Shown here: in pieces, positions 24,169 to 32,666 of the stretch | Layout of the letters: every line of letters starts with the position of its first letter | Position numbering within the stretch: the first letter of the stretch is position 1 | From: Planctomycetota bacterium | Lineage (GTDB): Bacteria; Planctomycetota; UBA8742; UBA2392 | Assembly: GCA_020845475.1 (NCBI GenBank) | Contig: JADLFN010000059.1 | Coordinates: 46,979-110,978 of the forward strand | Reading direction: 5' to 3' | DNA length: 64,000 nt | Translations under genes and position numbers: made by a program | The notes under the pieces: model-generated | Database searches by the model: none | The model's input: the letters and a program-made list of their open reading frames with translations, nothing else | Told to the model about the DNA's origin: nothing

Positions 24169-25631
24169 CACCACGCCCCGCACGAAAACCAGCGACCGGC
24201 CTGGCGGAAAAAAAACAGGCGCGCGCCCTCAGCGCTTTCGACTTCAAAATAGTCGCGCGGCTCCTCGGCTTGGCCGTCCCACCAGCCAAACTCCACGCGC
24301 TGCGGCCCGCGGACAACTGACAGCGAGTGGGCGCGGCGGCCCTCATGCCAGGTGCGCGGAGCGCCTTCGTGCTCCTCGACGTCAATGGCCTGCGGTGGCC
24401 AGAGCACCGCGGGTGCAGTGTTTGGCGCTGCGGCGCTTTTTGCTTCCTGCAGAAACGGCGCAAACGCAACAGCGCACTCGGGCCGAGGGTCAGGAGTGAT
24501 CACCGCGCGAGCCACGGCGGAGACGCCAAGGCGTCCGACCAGTTCATCAACGAGGCCGCGCAGGCCCGGCGAAAACACGTCACGCGCAGCGCTGAACAGG
24601 TCTTTCTGTCGTGAATTTACAGGCTGGCGCGCGGGAATGCAGACCTCCAGGCCGTCAAACCAGCGATCGTGCGTGTCCAGTGTTTCAAAACGCGCGAGCA
24701 AGAGCGTGGCCAGCGAGCGTGCGTCTCGTGTGGGTGCCGAGACATCAACGGCGAACTCGAGCGAAGCGCCATCGGCGGGAATCAACCTGGCTTGGATGCG
24801 CGAAGCGCCGGTGCCCAGCGCATCAAGCCGCTCGGCCAGGCGCGTTGCGATGTGGCGCAGCGCGAACATCATGGCGTCGCGGCGGTCGGTCGGGCCTTCA
24901 AAGTCAAGGCGCTCGCTGACGGTTTCAGGCAGCGAAAATGCCGGAAAGTCCTCGGGCAGATCGCCGCGCAACTGCCGCACGCGGCACACCAGCGCTTCAT
25001 CAAAGCGCGATGGCAAGGTCGCGGGCGGAAGGGCAAGCAGCTCGCCGGCGCGAGAAATCCCCAGCGACCCCAAGTGTTCAAGCGAACGCGGATCAAGTCG
25101 TAGTGACGCCAGCGGCACGTCGTGGAGCGCGCTAACCGTATCCTCGCCAAGAATCGGCGTGGCTCGCCCGCCATCCAGTGCGAGCGCAATTGCGGTTGTG
25201 GGATTGCCGCAAAGAGCAGCATTCGCGGTGTAGCCAAGACGCGTAAACAGTTCGCGCGTGAGCTTGAGCAGCGATGGCTCGCCGCCGTGCACGCGCTCGC
25301 AGCCGGTTGCGTCGATGAGCAGCGTCTGTGGCGCGTGTAGAAAGATTCGCGGCGACAGCGCCAAGGCGCACGCGGCCAGTGAATGCAACTCCCATGTCTC
25401 GGCTTCAGAGTTGATGTTGCTTACAGCCAGGGATGGCAGGTGGGCGCGCGCAGCCGTCAGGGTCATGCCCGACGCAACACCGGCTGCCATGGCCAACGGA
25501 TTGGCGGCAACGACCAGCGCCGTCTGACCGACCTCACGCACGACAGCCAGGGCTTCAGGCGGTCTTGGCGAGGCCCGCGAAATCCGCTCGGTGCGGAAGA
25601 ACGGAAGATGCACGCACAGCCATCGTGCCAT
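24168..25631 (-). CDS. imuB: ImuB, catalytically inactive Y-family polymerase homolog
   Basis: A 487-residue ImuB-type protein that links DnaE2 to the sliding clamp. The N-terminus WLCVHLPFF replaces the DxD metal site of active Y-family polymerases, which marks it as ImuB and not DinB. A Y-family palm and fingers follow (LLIDATGCERVHGG at about 104-116; ALCGNPTTAIALA), then a helix-hairpin-helix part (LGSLGISRAGELLALPP). A beta-clamp-binding motif, QKDLF, lies at 342-346. The C-terminal 120 residues are the ImuB tail (PPQAIDVEEHEGAPRTWHEG). Its start lies 77 bases inside imuA in another frame, and its stop overlaps the dnaE2 start. Confidence 0.9.
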   Translation of the reverse strand: MARWLCVHLPFFRTERISRASPRPPEALAVVREVGQTALVVAANPLAMAAGVASGMTLTAARAHLPSLAVSNINSEAETWELHSLAACALALSPRIFLHAPQTLLIDATGCERVHGGEPSLLKLTRELFTRLGYTANAALCGNPTTAIALALDGGRATPILGEDTVSALHDVPLASLRLDPRSLEHLGSLGISRAGELLALPPATLPSRFDEALVCRVRQLRGDLPEDFPAFSLPETVSERLDFEGPTDRRDAMMFALRHIATRLAERLDALGTGASRIQARLIPADGASLEFAVDVSAPTRDARSLATLLLARFETLDTHDRWFDGLEVCIPARQPVNSRQKDLFSAARDVFSPGLRGLVDELVGRLGVSAVARAVITPDPRPECAVAFAPFLQEAKSAAAPNTAPAVLWPPQAIDVEEHEGAPRTWHEGRRAHSLSVVRGPQRVEFGWWDGQAEEPRDYFEVESAEGARLFFFRQAGRWFSCGAW

Positions 25632-26244
25632 GTTCGATCTCGATCAGGATGGGCCTTGGCGCAAAACCGCCGCGTGCCCGCAGCGTTTGAACCACGATGC
25701 GCCGCTCGCTACCGGCAGGTTCGCTGGTGACGCGCAGGCGCAAAGCGCCCCAGCTTGCGCGTGAAAGCCGCTGCTCCTCGCGCAAAAGCAACAGCGCCTG
25801 GCCTGAAGATTCGGCGGCCAGTTGCAGGCGGCGCATTTCCGTCTCGCCCAGGCCCTCGATGTGCGCCAGCGTTGCACCCACGGATTTATCTTTGGCGATG
25901 CGCTCCAGCGCCCAGAGCGCCTGCCTGCGGTTGCTCTCGCGCAGCACCAGAAATCTTGACAGGTCAACACCCACGCTTGCCGCGCCCGGCGCGAAGAACG
26001 TGCCTGCGGGCTCAATAATTGCCACGGCCTTCTCATGCACGGCCGCCAGCGTTTTGAAACCCAGCCACCAGGCACCCTGGCCGATCTCGCCGAAAATTTC
26101 CGTCAGGGCCGAAGTGGGAATGCCTCCGCGCATTTCTTCGTCAAAGGCCGCAATGCCAAGCGCCAGTGCGGGCGAAGCGCTTTTCACCGCACTCAACGTG
26201 CGGGCGAGTTCCGGTGGCAGAAAATCAGCGATACGCGGCTTCAT
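25555..26244 (-). CDS. imuA: ImuA, RecA-like mutasome protein
   Basis: A 229-residue ImuA (SulA/RecA-like) protein starting at the ATG at 26244 (MKPRIADFLPPELA). The core is RecA-like: LALGIAAFDEEMRGGIPTSALTEIFGEIG, WALERIAKDKSVGATLAHIE and RASWGALRLRV. Where RecA has its ATP-binding GPxxxGKT, this protein reads GEIGQGAWW, so nucleotide binding may be lost. A possible -10 box, TACAAT, lies on the minus strand at 26300-26305; I could not identify a damage-response operator. It is the first gene of the mutasome operon and its last 25 codons overlap imuB. Confidence 0.85.
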   Translation of the reverse strand: MKPRIADFLPPELARTLSAVKSASPALALGIAAFDEEMRGGIPTSALTEIFGEIGQGAWWLGFKTLAAVHEKAVAIIEPAGTFFAPGAASVGVDLSRFLVLRESNRRQALWALERIAKDKSVGATLAHIEGLGETEMRRLQLAAESSGQALLLLREEQRLSRASWGALRLRVTSEPAGSERRIVVQTLRARGGFAPRPILIEIEHGTMAVRASSVLPHRADFAGLAKTA

Positions 26245-26321
26245 GTTATCCACACAGTTTCCACACTTGCTGCGGTTAGGCAAGACGTGAAACGCGCGGA
26301 TTGTAACAGGCATTGCGACAG

Positions 26322-27113
26322 TCAGGCCATGTCGATGAACATGCGGGGAATACCGATCTCGGCCACCTTGACCGCGCCGCAGCAGGCGGGCCCCGCGTTC
26401 ATGAAGAAACCCGGCTTGGGTGCCACAAACGTAAGCGTGACCGTGGCGCGAATCGCAAAGCCCAGCACGTGGCCGTTGTCGGCATCCAGCCCGCTGGGAA
26501 TATCCACGGCCAGCACGGGTGCGCCGCTTTCATTCACATGCTGAACGAGGGCCAGATAGGGGTCTTCAAGCGCGCGGCCAAGGCCCGTTCCAAAGAGCGC
26601 ATCCACAATCACGGGCGCTTCGGCCAGGCGTTCGCGCACGCCATCAATCTGCGCGGCACTGAAAATCTCGCCAATGCCTGCACCCATGCCGCGCAGAAGC
26701 TCGGCGTTCTTGCGCACATCGGCCGAGGCGTCGGCAAGTTTCTCGATGTCGCCTACGAAAAACGTCTCAACGGGATGCCCGCGATTTATGAGCGTGCGAG
26801 CAATCACCAGGCCGTCGCCGCCGTTATTGCCCGGCCCGCACAGCACAATGATGGGCGAGCGCGCTTTGCCCAGCCCGCTTTTCCAGGCGTCGAGTTCTTC
26901 CACGTTGCGCGGAATATCGTCGCGGCTTCCGCCCTGCGTCAGTTTGTCGAGCGCACGCGCCACACCGCCGGACAGCAGCATCTTTTCCACTTCGCTTGCG
27001 CAGGCGCGTCCGGCATTTTCCATAAGCACGATCGAGGAGATGCCATATTCGTCGATCGCCATGCGGTCGAGGCGGCGGCACTGCTCGCGTGTCAGTGTTT
27101 TCGGCGGGGCCAT
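26322..27113 (-). CDS. nnrE: NAD(P)H-hydrate epimerase
   Basis: A 263-residue YjeF N-terminal-domain protein that epimerises damaged (R)-NAD(P)HX so that it can be repaired. Diagnostic segments are TREQCRRLDRMAIDEYGISS with VLMENAGRA, the nucleotide loop CGPGNNGGDGLVIARTL, VDALFGTGLGRALE and VDIPSGLDADNG. The family's fusion to the ADP-dependent dehydratase domain is absent and no separate dehydratase gene lies in the window. It ends 77 bases ahead of imuA on the same strand and is divergent from the thioesterase gene across a hairpin-forming gap. Confidence 0.93.
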   Translation of the reverse strand: MAPPKTLTREQCRRLDRMAIDEYGISSIVLMENAGRACASEVEKMLLSGGVARALDKLTQGGSRDDIPRNVEELDAWKSGLGKARSPIIVLCGPGNNGGDGLVIARTLINRGHPVETFFVGDIEKLADASADVRKNAELLRGMGAGIGEIFSAAQIDGVRERLAEAPVIVDALFGTGLGRALEDPYLALVQHVNESGAPVLAVDIPSGLDADNGHVLGFAIRATVTLTFVAPKPGFFMNAGPACCGAVKVAEIGIPRMFIDMA

Positions 27114-27128
27114 GGCGCCAGACTAATG

Positions 27129-27190
27129 AACACGAAGGAGCGAAGGAATGAAGAAAACCTATGGCCTTCGTTTCTTCACTCCCTCGTGTT
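27129..27190. repeat. Inverted repeat with 8-base period in a divergent gap
   Basis: AACACGAAGGAG (27129-27140) pairs with CTCCCTCGTGTT (27179-27190) with one mismatch, and TGAAGAAA (27149-27156) pairs perfectly with TTTCTTCA (27171-27178). Within each arm GAAG or CTTC recurs every eight bases. It fills most of the gap between the divergent starts of nnrE and the thioesterase, so it is not a terminator. Confidence 0.75.
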
Positions 27191-27192
27191 AG

Positions 27193-27612
27193 ATGTTGTG
27201 CATGCCATTTGAAACTGCCACCCGAGTGCGCTACGCCGAGACTGATCAGATGGGCGTGGTGTACCACTCCAATTACATTATCTATTTCGAAATCGGCCGC
27301 ACCGAGGCCATGCGCTCGCTGGGCAGCGCCTACGCCGAACTTGAACGGCGTGGGCTCGTGCTCGCGATCACCGAAGTGTGCGCCAAGTACCACGCGCCCG
27401 CGCGCTACGATGACGTGCTCACGATCCGCACCTGGCTGCGCGAACTTTCCAAGGCGCGATTGCGCTTTGAGTACGAAATCTTGCGCGACGGCGCGCGGCT
27501 ATGCACGGGCTTTACCGTGCTGGCATTCCTTGATCGCCACGCGGGCATGAAACCGGTGCGCTGCCCCGATGACGTTGAGCAAATGATGTTGCCGACCGTT
27601 GAGCCGAAGTAA
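27193..27612 (+). CDS. Acyl-CoA thioesterase, YbgC/4HBT hotdog family
   Basis: A 139-residue hotdog-fold thioesterase that hydrolyses acyl-CoA. The family motif YAETDQMGVVYHSNYIIYFE (about 14-33) contains the Asp of the 4HBT/YbgC active site, and ARYDDVLTIRTWLRELSKAR is typical of the central strands. The start could be ATG 27193 or ATG 27202 (MPFETATRVRYAETD); neither has a clear Shine-Dalgarno sequence because the leader is the inverted repeat. YbgC in other bacteria is linked to Tol-Pal and phospholipid metabolism, but no tol genes are nearby. Confidence 0.88.
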   Translation: MLCMPFETATRVRYAETDQMGVVYHSNYIIYFEIGRTEAMRSLGSAYAELERRGLVLAITEVCAKYHAPARYDDVLTIRTWLRELSKARLRFEYEILRDGARLCTGFTVLAFLDRHAGMKPVRCPDDVEQMMLPTVEPK

Positions 27613-27642
27613 GCTGGGCGAACTACCAACCAAGGAGAAATC

Positions 27643-28224
27643 ATGCGCGCACTGTCACGCTCGTTCACGCTGGTGCTGGTCGCAATCGCATTCTGGTCTG
27701 TCAGTGCCTGCACGACCACGCCCGAGCCCGCGCTGGAGGTCAAAGAGGACGCTGCCTTTGCGCGACTCAAGGACCCGACCGTGGTCAAGGTCATGCCCGT
27801 AATTCTGCCCAAAACCATCGAGGGCTCAAAGGACCCCGGTGATGAGGACAAGTGGCGACTGGAGTGGCCATCGCGCGGCGCGAATATCGTCAGCGATGCG
27901 ATTGTGGACGGCTCAAGCGGACGCGTGACATCGCGCCCGGTGAAGGACAAACCCGAAGAAGGTTGGTACGTAGAGGTCACCATCACCCAGCTTGACGTAG
28001 GCGACGCCGGCAAGCGCACGTCCTCCGCATTTTCCAGCGACAACAAGGATGGTTGGAGCCGCACCGTAGCCGAGTGCCGTATCATTGACGCCAAGACCGG
28101 CGAAGTGGCGGCACGCGTTACCATTGAACACCGCACGGGCAGTGTGGTGCAGTGGAGCGTTCCGTTCGAAAACGACATGGATGAAATCGGCGAGCGCCTT
28201 GGGGCGTGGCTGGATTCGAAGTAA
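27643..28224 (+). CDS. Putative lipoprotein, unknown function
   Basis: A 193-residue protein with AAGGAG before its ATG. The N-terminus MRALSRSFTLVLVAIAFWSV is a signal peptide that ends in VSAC, a plausible lipobox with Cys24, so it is probably lipid-anchored. The mature part has strand-like segments (WYVEVTITQLDVGD, AECRIIDAKTGEVAARVTIE) ending in an amphipathic helix. This pattern recalls DUF4410/GNA1162-like lipoproteins, but I cannot assign it. Its stop abuts the stop of convergent mnmE with no gap. Confidence 0.8.
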   Translation: MRALSRSFTLVLVAIAFWSVSACTTTPEPALEVKEDAAFARLKDPTVVKVMPVILPKTIEGSKDPGDEDKWRLEWPSRGANIVSDAIVDGSSGRVTSRPVKDKPEEGWYVEVTITQLDVGDAGKRTSSAFSSDNKDGWSRTVAECRIIDAKTGEVAARVTIEHRTGSVVQWSVPFENDMDEIGERLGAWLDSK

Positions 28225-29535
28225 CTACTTACCGATGCAGAAGCGCGAGAAGATCAGGTCCAGCACTTCTCCAGGCGCCGATGCAAGCAGCGCCTCATCA
28301 AGCAGCGTCAGAGCCCTTCTCACCGCCCCGGCCAAAGCTTCGGGCGGTGCTTCGATTTTTACCTCTTGCACGGTTCTCAGTGCTTCAGCGGCGCGAACAC
28401 GAAGCCGCGGCGTAGCCGCGCCACCCGCCGCCGCCGACAGTCGGGCAGCAATGGCGCCGGAAAGCGCATCCAATCCCGAGCCGGTGAGCGCGGACACGGA
28501 GACAGTCTCAAGTGCGTGGCTTGAGCCCGCCGGGTCAGGCGCGTCCGTTCGATCCGCCATCGTGTTGATCCAGATGGCGCGAGATGCCAAGTCGGAATCG
28601 CGAGCGAGCAGCGCCTCAAACTCGCGCTTCAGATCATTTGACTGACTTGGCGCACAGAGAAGCAGCAGCACATCGGCCCCCAAGGCTTCGCTGCGGGCCG
28701 TTTCGGCAAAGCGCCCGGCATCGGAATCCTCGGCTCCCACGCCGCTGAGGTCGCGCAGCTCGCACTCAAATCCGGCCAGAGAAAGTGTCGCGCGAACGGG
28801 ATCGCGTGTGGTACCGGGAAGCTCGTTGACCAGTGAGCGGCGCTTGCCAAGAAGCGCGTTGAACAGCGATGATTTGCCCGCGTTTGGGGGCCCGAACAGC
28901 GCCACCACGGGCCTTTCGCGCGAGGGCCGGTGGGGGGCGCGGGCGCAGAACGACTCAAGCTCGGTTGCCAATGCCGCGAACTCCGCCCCCAGCCGTTCCA
29001 GAGGTGCCGCCTCGGGTTCATCTTCGCTGAAGTCAAACGCCACTTCGTAGCCGGCGCTCAAGCCACGAAAGCGCTCCGAGAGCACGGCTAGCGTGCGGGC
29101 GCTCGCACCTGAGAGGTCAGCCAGTGCCTGGCGGCGCTCAGCCTCGCTCTGTGCGTTGATCAGCGCGGCTACGGCTTCCGCGCGCGCGAGGTCGAGCTTT
29201 CCTGCCTCAAGTGCGCGACGCGTGAATTCGCCGGGCTCGGCCCGGCGCACACCCAGCGCGTCAAGGCGGGCCTCCAAGGAAGCAACAAGGCGGGAATTGC
29301 CGGGGAATCGCAGCTCGATCATGGGCTCGGCTGTGAGGGATCGAGGCGCCGTGAACATCCAGACTCTGCACGGCGTGAGGCCATTCCGTGTCCGTATGGA
29401 TGCGCAAAAGGCGCTCGCGCGAAAGTCGCAACCAAGCAGCTCGTTAGCAAGTCGGACGCAAGCCGCGCCCGAAATGCGGATCAGAGCGACGGGAGAAGGT
29501 TGCAGGGATGTCGCGAGTGCGAAGATCGTTTCCAC
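28225..29535 (-). CDS. mnmE: tRNA modification GTPase MnmE
   Basis: MnmE with MnmG modifies uridine 34 of certain tRNAs. The N-terminal folate-binding domain begins VETIFALATSLQPSPVALIR, the G domain has G1 GPPNAGKS (215-222) and G2-like LPGTTRDP, and the C-terminus ends in the essential FCIGK. I chose the GTG at 29535 (436 residues) because homologs start at this point; a TTG at 29613 would add 26 residues. Oddities: G3 reads DLSG in place of DTAG and the G4 NKxD motif is replaced by NTMAD (about 324-328), so guanine recognition may be changed. It follows yidC, a common neighbour of mnmE, on the same strand. No mnmG is in the window. Confidence 0.9.
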   Translation of the reverse strand: METIFALATSLQPSPVALIRISGAACVRLANELLGCDFRASAFCASIRTRNGLTPCRVWMFTAPRSLTAEPMIELRFPGNSRLVASLEARLDALGVRRAEPGEFTRRALEAGKLDLARAEAVAALINAQSEAERRQALADLSGASARTLAVLSERFRGLSAGYEVAFDFSEDEPEAAPLERLGAEFAALATELESFCARAPHRPSRERPVVALFGPPNAGKSSLFNALLGKRRSLVNELPGTTRDPVRATLSLAGFECELRDLSGVGAEDSDAGRFAETARSEALGADVLLLLCAPSQSNDLKREFEALLARDSDLASRAIWINTMADRTDAPDPAGSSHALETVSVSALTGSGLDALSGAIAARLSAAAGGAATPRLRVRAAEALRTVQEVKIEAPPEALAGAVRRALTLLDEALLASAPGEVLDLIFSRFCIGK

Positions 29536-29619
29536 CGCGGAATTGTTGATTAACCCGCGCCTGTTGTCGATTGCCGGGCGGGAAGTCGCGCTGCCGAAAA
29601 GCCGGGTTTGCAAACCGAA

Positions 29620-31635
29620 TCACTTCGAGCCACGGTACTCCGGCTTTGCGTCCGCGGCCAATTTCGGCTTGGGCGGATCGACGATGCCCCTGGCAATCAG
29701 GTGGCGCTTGATCAATTTGGTTTCGATCAGCGAGTAGATGCTGGAAACCATGAAGTAAAGCGCGAAGCCGGAGGCGTACGAATACAGCATCATGCCCATG
29801 ACCGGGAAAATGCAGCCCATTTGCTTCTGCATGGCTGCCTGTTGCGGATCGTCGGGTTTGGGCTGCATCTTCATCTGAATCAGAGAGAGTGCAATCCATG
29901 CCAGCGGCAGCAAGTTGATGGTGAAGATGCCGTTGTGCGTTACGAAGCCGGAGATGAAGCCGGGCAGCCAGTGCAACTCCAAAGAGAACGGGATCGAAGC
30001 ATCCGGCAGGCTCAGGTCGTGAATCCAAAGAAAGGTCTGGTGGCGCAGGAAGAACGCATTGGCGAACGTCTGGTACAGGCCAATGAAGATCGGCATCTGC
30101 AACAGCATCGGCAGGCAGCCGCCAAACGGGAAAAAACCCACGTTCTCGGCGCGCATGGCCTCGCGCGTCTCCTGCAGCATGGCGAGTTGCGAGTCACGAT
30201 CCTTGCGATCCTGATACTTTTCCTTGATGGCGTCGAGCTTGGGTTTGACCACCTTCATTTTCTTCGTGTAAATGGCCATGGATTTCTGGCCCTTGAAACT
30301 GAGCGGGCTCAGCATCAAACGCACGATCAGCGTTAGCAAAATGATTGCCACACCGGTGTTGCCAAAATTGGACAGGTTGCGCAGCACCCACGCAAATGGA
30401 GCAGTTACGATGAACGGCCAGCCGGGCGGCGCGAGCTCAATCCAGTGGTTTGGAACTTCTTCGTCTTTGGGCGGAGCGGCGTCCCATGCGGCATCAAGCG
30501 ACGCCTTGTCGCGCGGGCCCACATAGAAAACCAGGCGGGTCAGCGCGGACTTGCCGGGCGCGACCTCGAGTTTGGGCGTCACGAGTGAGCACGCAATCGT
30601 GCGTTCGTTGTTGATCGTCAGCGGCTTGATGTGGCCCGAATACTGGGTGCTCGGCTGGTCGATGTCCGCAGACAGCACAGCCAGGAAGTAGCGCGTACGC
30701 AGGCCGTGGGCCATCAGGTAGTAGCCTTCGCCAGTCTTGTCATCGAGCCATACTGTGTCCACGTAGGGCTCGGCCGGCTTGCTCTTTTCCTCGTCAAGGT
30801 ATGCGTTGTACTTGCCCAGCTTCTTCTCGAACTCCGAAACAATGTCGCCGCTCTTGTCGGTGCTGTAGCGTTTGTTGAGCGTGCTGCCGTAAAGCGCAAT
30901 GCGCGAGTAATCGCCCGAGCCGCGAATGCTGTCATTGGTGATTCCGGCCGCGCCCCATACGCCTGCAACTTTCTCGACCTTGTTCTCCCCGCGGTTCTCG
31001 ATGCTCAGTGCCACGTCGATTCGGAAAGTGTCCTTGCGCAGCGTGAGCGTTTTGACAATGACGGTGCCATCGCTCTCAGTGCGCGGCGCAGGCGGGAATG
31101 TAAACGAAATGGACTTGTCCCCGCGCGCGTTGCTGGTGATCGCGCCGGCTTCCCAACGCGAGGTGTTGCGCATGGTGTCGTTGGCGTCGAGGCGAAGAGC
31201 CAGCGGCGCGATGCCGGTGGGTTCATCGCTCGGATTGATCAGTTGCAATGCGCGTGTCGGTTCAACTGTCGGATCGTCGGGCGTATGCAGAAAAACGTTT
31301 TCGCCCTTTTCGTTGATGAATGCCAGCGACTCAATGACACCACCCCGCTCGCTGAGGACCGCCGTCAGGTGTTCGTTGGCGAGCTTGATCTTCTTCGCGT
31401 TTGCCCGGGCGATGGGATCGAATCCGTGCTCTTTGTCGGCGGCCGTGGGCTCTGTCGCGCGTTGGGAGGCCGGCGTGACATCTTTGACCGTAGGCGGCTC
31501 TACAGTATTTGCCGCGGGCGTTGAAGAATTTCCATTCGGTGCGCGCTTGGGCAGCAGCCATGCCTGAATGGCGAAGAAGACGACCACGACAATCGCAATC
31601 GTGAAAATCATTTGTATCCACGACTTGCGATCCAT
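29620..31635 (-). CDS. yidC: Membrane protein insertase YidC
   Basis: A 671-residue gram-negative-type YidC that inserts proteins into the inner membrane. The ATG at 31635 has GGAG upstream and starts MDRKSWIQMIFTIAIVVVVF, the first membrane helix. A large periplasmic beta domain occupies about 60-390. The conserved five-helix core follows: the hydrophilic-groove Arg is in LIVRLMLSPLSFKG, then the cytoplasmic hairpin KPKLDAIKEKYQDRKDRDSQ, then FFPFGGCLPMLLQMPIFIGL and GCIFPVMGMMLYSYASGFAL. The basic tail is modest. The large periplasmic domain supports a two-membrane cell envelope. It heads the yidC-mnmE unit. Confidence 0.95.
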   Translation of the reverse strand: MDRKSWIQMIFTIAIVVVVFFAIQAWLLPKRAPNGNSSTPAANTVEPPTVKDVTPASQRATEPTAADKEHGFDPIARANAKKIKLANEHLTAVLSERGGVIESLAFINEKGENVFLHTPDDPTVEPTRALQLINPSDEPTGIAPLALRLDANDTMRNTSRWEAGAITSNARGDKSISFTFPPAPRTESDGTVIVKTLTLRKDTFRIDVALSIENRGENKVEKVAGVWGAAGITNDSIRGSGDYSRIALYGSTLNKRYSTDKSGDIVSEFEKKLGKYNAYLDEEKSKPAEPYVDTVWLDDKTGEGYYLMAHGLRTRYFLAVLSADIDQPSTQYSGHIKPLTINNERTIACSLVTPKLEVAPGKSALTRLVFYVGPRDKASLDAAWDAAPPKDEEVPNHWIELAPPGWPFIVTAPFAWVLRNLSNFGNTGVAIILLTLIVRLMLSPLSFKGQKSMAIYTKKMKVVKPKLDAIKEKYQDRKDRDSQLAMLQETREAMRAENVGFFPFGGCLPMLLQMPIFIGLYQTFANAFFLRHQTFLWIHDLSLPDASIPFSLELHWLPGFISGFVTHNGIFTINLLPLAWIALSLIQMKMQPKPDDPQQAAMQKQMGCIFPVMGMMLYSYASGFALYFMVSSIYSLIETKLIKRHLIARGIVDPPKPKLAADAKPEYRGSK

Positions 31636-31681
31636 GTTCGCTCCGGTCCTGCGCCAAGGGGGCAATGGTTTATTCCCCCGC

Positions 31682-31687
31682 TATACT
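31682..31687 (+). promoter_or_regulatory. Candidate -10 box for a leaderless hydrolase mRNA
   Basis: TATACT ends seven bases before the ATG at 31695, the spacing expected if transcription begins at the start codon. There is no Shine-Dalgarno site in between. A GGGGG / CCCCC stem (31658-31662 with 31675-31679) lies just upstream. No convincing -35 box is present, so this is tentative. Confidence 0.4.
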
Positions 31688-31694
31688 TCCGTCA

Positions 31695-32597
31695 ATGCAG
31701 AGAGACCTTCAAGTTGGGGATCTTGGGGCGACCTTCGTTGCGCCCGAAGGCGTGCGCGCCAGCGCGCTGCTGCTTCAAGGCAGCGGCGTTCACGACCGCA
31801 ACGGCTCCATGCCCGCCTTCAACTTCCGCTCCAACCTCTATGAGCGGTTGGCACGCGAGCTGGCCGCGCGCGGCATTGCGAGCCTGCGCTACGACAAGCG
31901 AGGCTTCGACCTGCCCGCCGACGCGCCGCGTGATTATTCGCTCACGACAAGGCTGGCCGACGCGAGCGCGGCCCTGATGGTTCTGAAAGAGCAAGCCGAA
32001 TTTGCAGGGCCAACGCTAATCATCGGCCACAGTGAGGGAGCATTGATTGCGGCCATGTTGGCTTGCACGGTCGGGGCGGGTCGCGGCGAGAGCCGGGATT
32101 GTCGCGTTGTCTCGCTGGCCGCGCCCTTTGGCAACGTGTTTGAGCTCAATCGTTTTCGGGCGCAGAAACTGGCGAACGGCCCCAACGTGGCTTTGCACGA
32201 GCGGGGTGCAATGTCCGCTGAGTTCTACTCAAGGCTGGAGGAGCGCTTTCGCGCAGGCCAGGCGCTTTCGCCGCGCGAGTTTCTGGAATTTGCCCAGCCG
32301 TATCGCGACTCGGGCTTTGCGGGCTGGGAGAGCTTTGCGTGGTTGCGCGAGCACTGGGAGGGCAAGGCGCAATGCGACCCGACGGCAATAGGTGTTCCCA
32401 TGGTTGTAGTCCAAGGCGGACGCGACAATCGGCTTTGGGATGACAACGTTCAGCGCTGGCGCGTGTGGTGCGAGACGCGGCCACTGGCAAAGTTCGTCGA
32501 AATCCCCGACATGGGCCACGACCTCAATGACGCCCGCCGCAAGGCCTTCGTGCTCCATGAAACAGTTACTTCAAGCATCATGGATTGGCTCGTATAG
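31695..32597 (+). CDS. Alpha/beta hydrolase
   Basis: A 300-residue cytoplasmic alpha/beta hydrolase. The nucleophile elbow is GHSEG with Ser113, the oxyanion region follows LLLQGSGVHDRNG, and the probable acid and base lie in VVVQGGRDNRLWDD and IPDMGHDLND. It looks like a serine esterase or acyl-peptide/lipase-type hydrolase of the DLH/BAAT clan; the substrate cannot be told. It is divergent from yidC with 59 bases between starts. The ATG at 31695 is preferred over an earlier start at 31665, which would place the -10 box inside the gene. Confidence 0.85.
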   Translation: MQRDLQVGDLGATFVAPEGVRASALLLQGSGVHDRNGSMPAFNFRSNLYERLARELAARGIASLRYDKRGFDLPADAPRDYSLTTRLADASAALMVLKEQAEFAGPTLIIGHSEGALIAAMLACTVGAGRGESRDCRVVSLAAPFGNVFELNRFRAQKLANGPNVALHERGAMSAEFYSRLEERFRAGQALSPREFLEFAQPYRDSGFAGWESFAWLREHWEGKAQCDPTAIGVPMVVVQGGRDNRLWDDNVQRWRVWCETRPLAKFVEIPDMGHDLNDARRKAFVLHETVTSSIMDWLV

Positions 32598-32666
32598 CGG
32601 CCTTTCACGCTGTGGCAATTTGCCCAAAGCCGCGCTAAACAATCGCGACCTCTCGAGAGAACGACC

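Noticed and set aside
26245..26321. LexA-type operator ahead of imuA
   Set aside because: I looked for CTGT-N8-ACAG and GAAC-N4-GTTC patterns and found no convincing match; the repressor motif of this organism is unknown.
28225..29613. Longer MnmE from TTG 29613
   Set aside because: It adds 26 residues not found before the conserved ETIFALAT start; still possible, since the GTG at 29535 also lacks a ribosome site.
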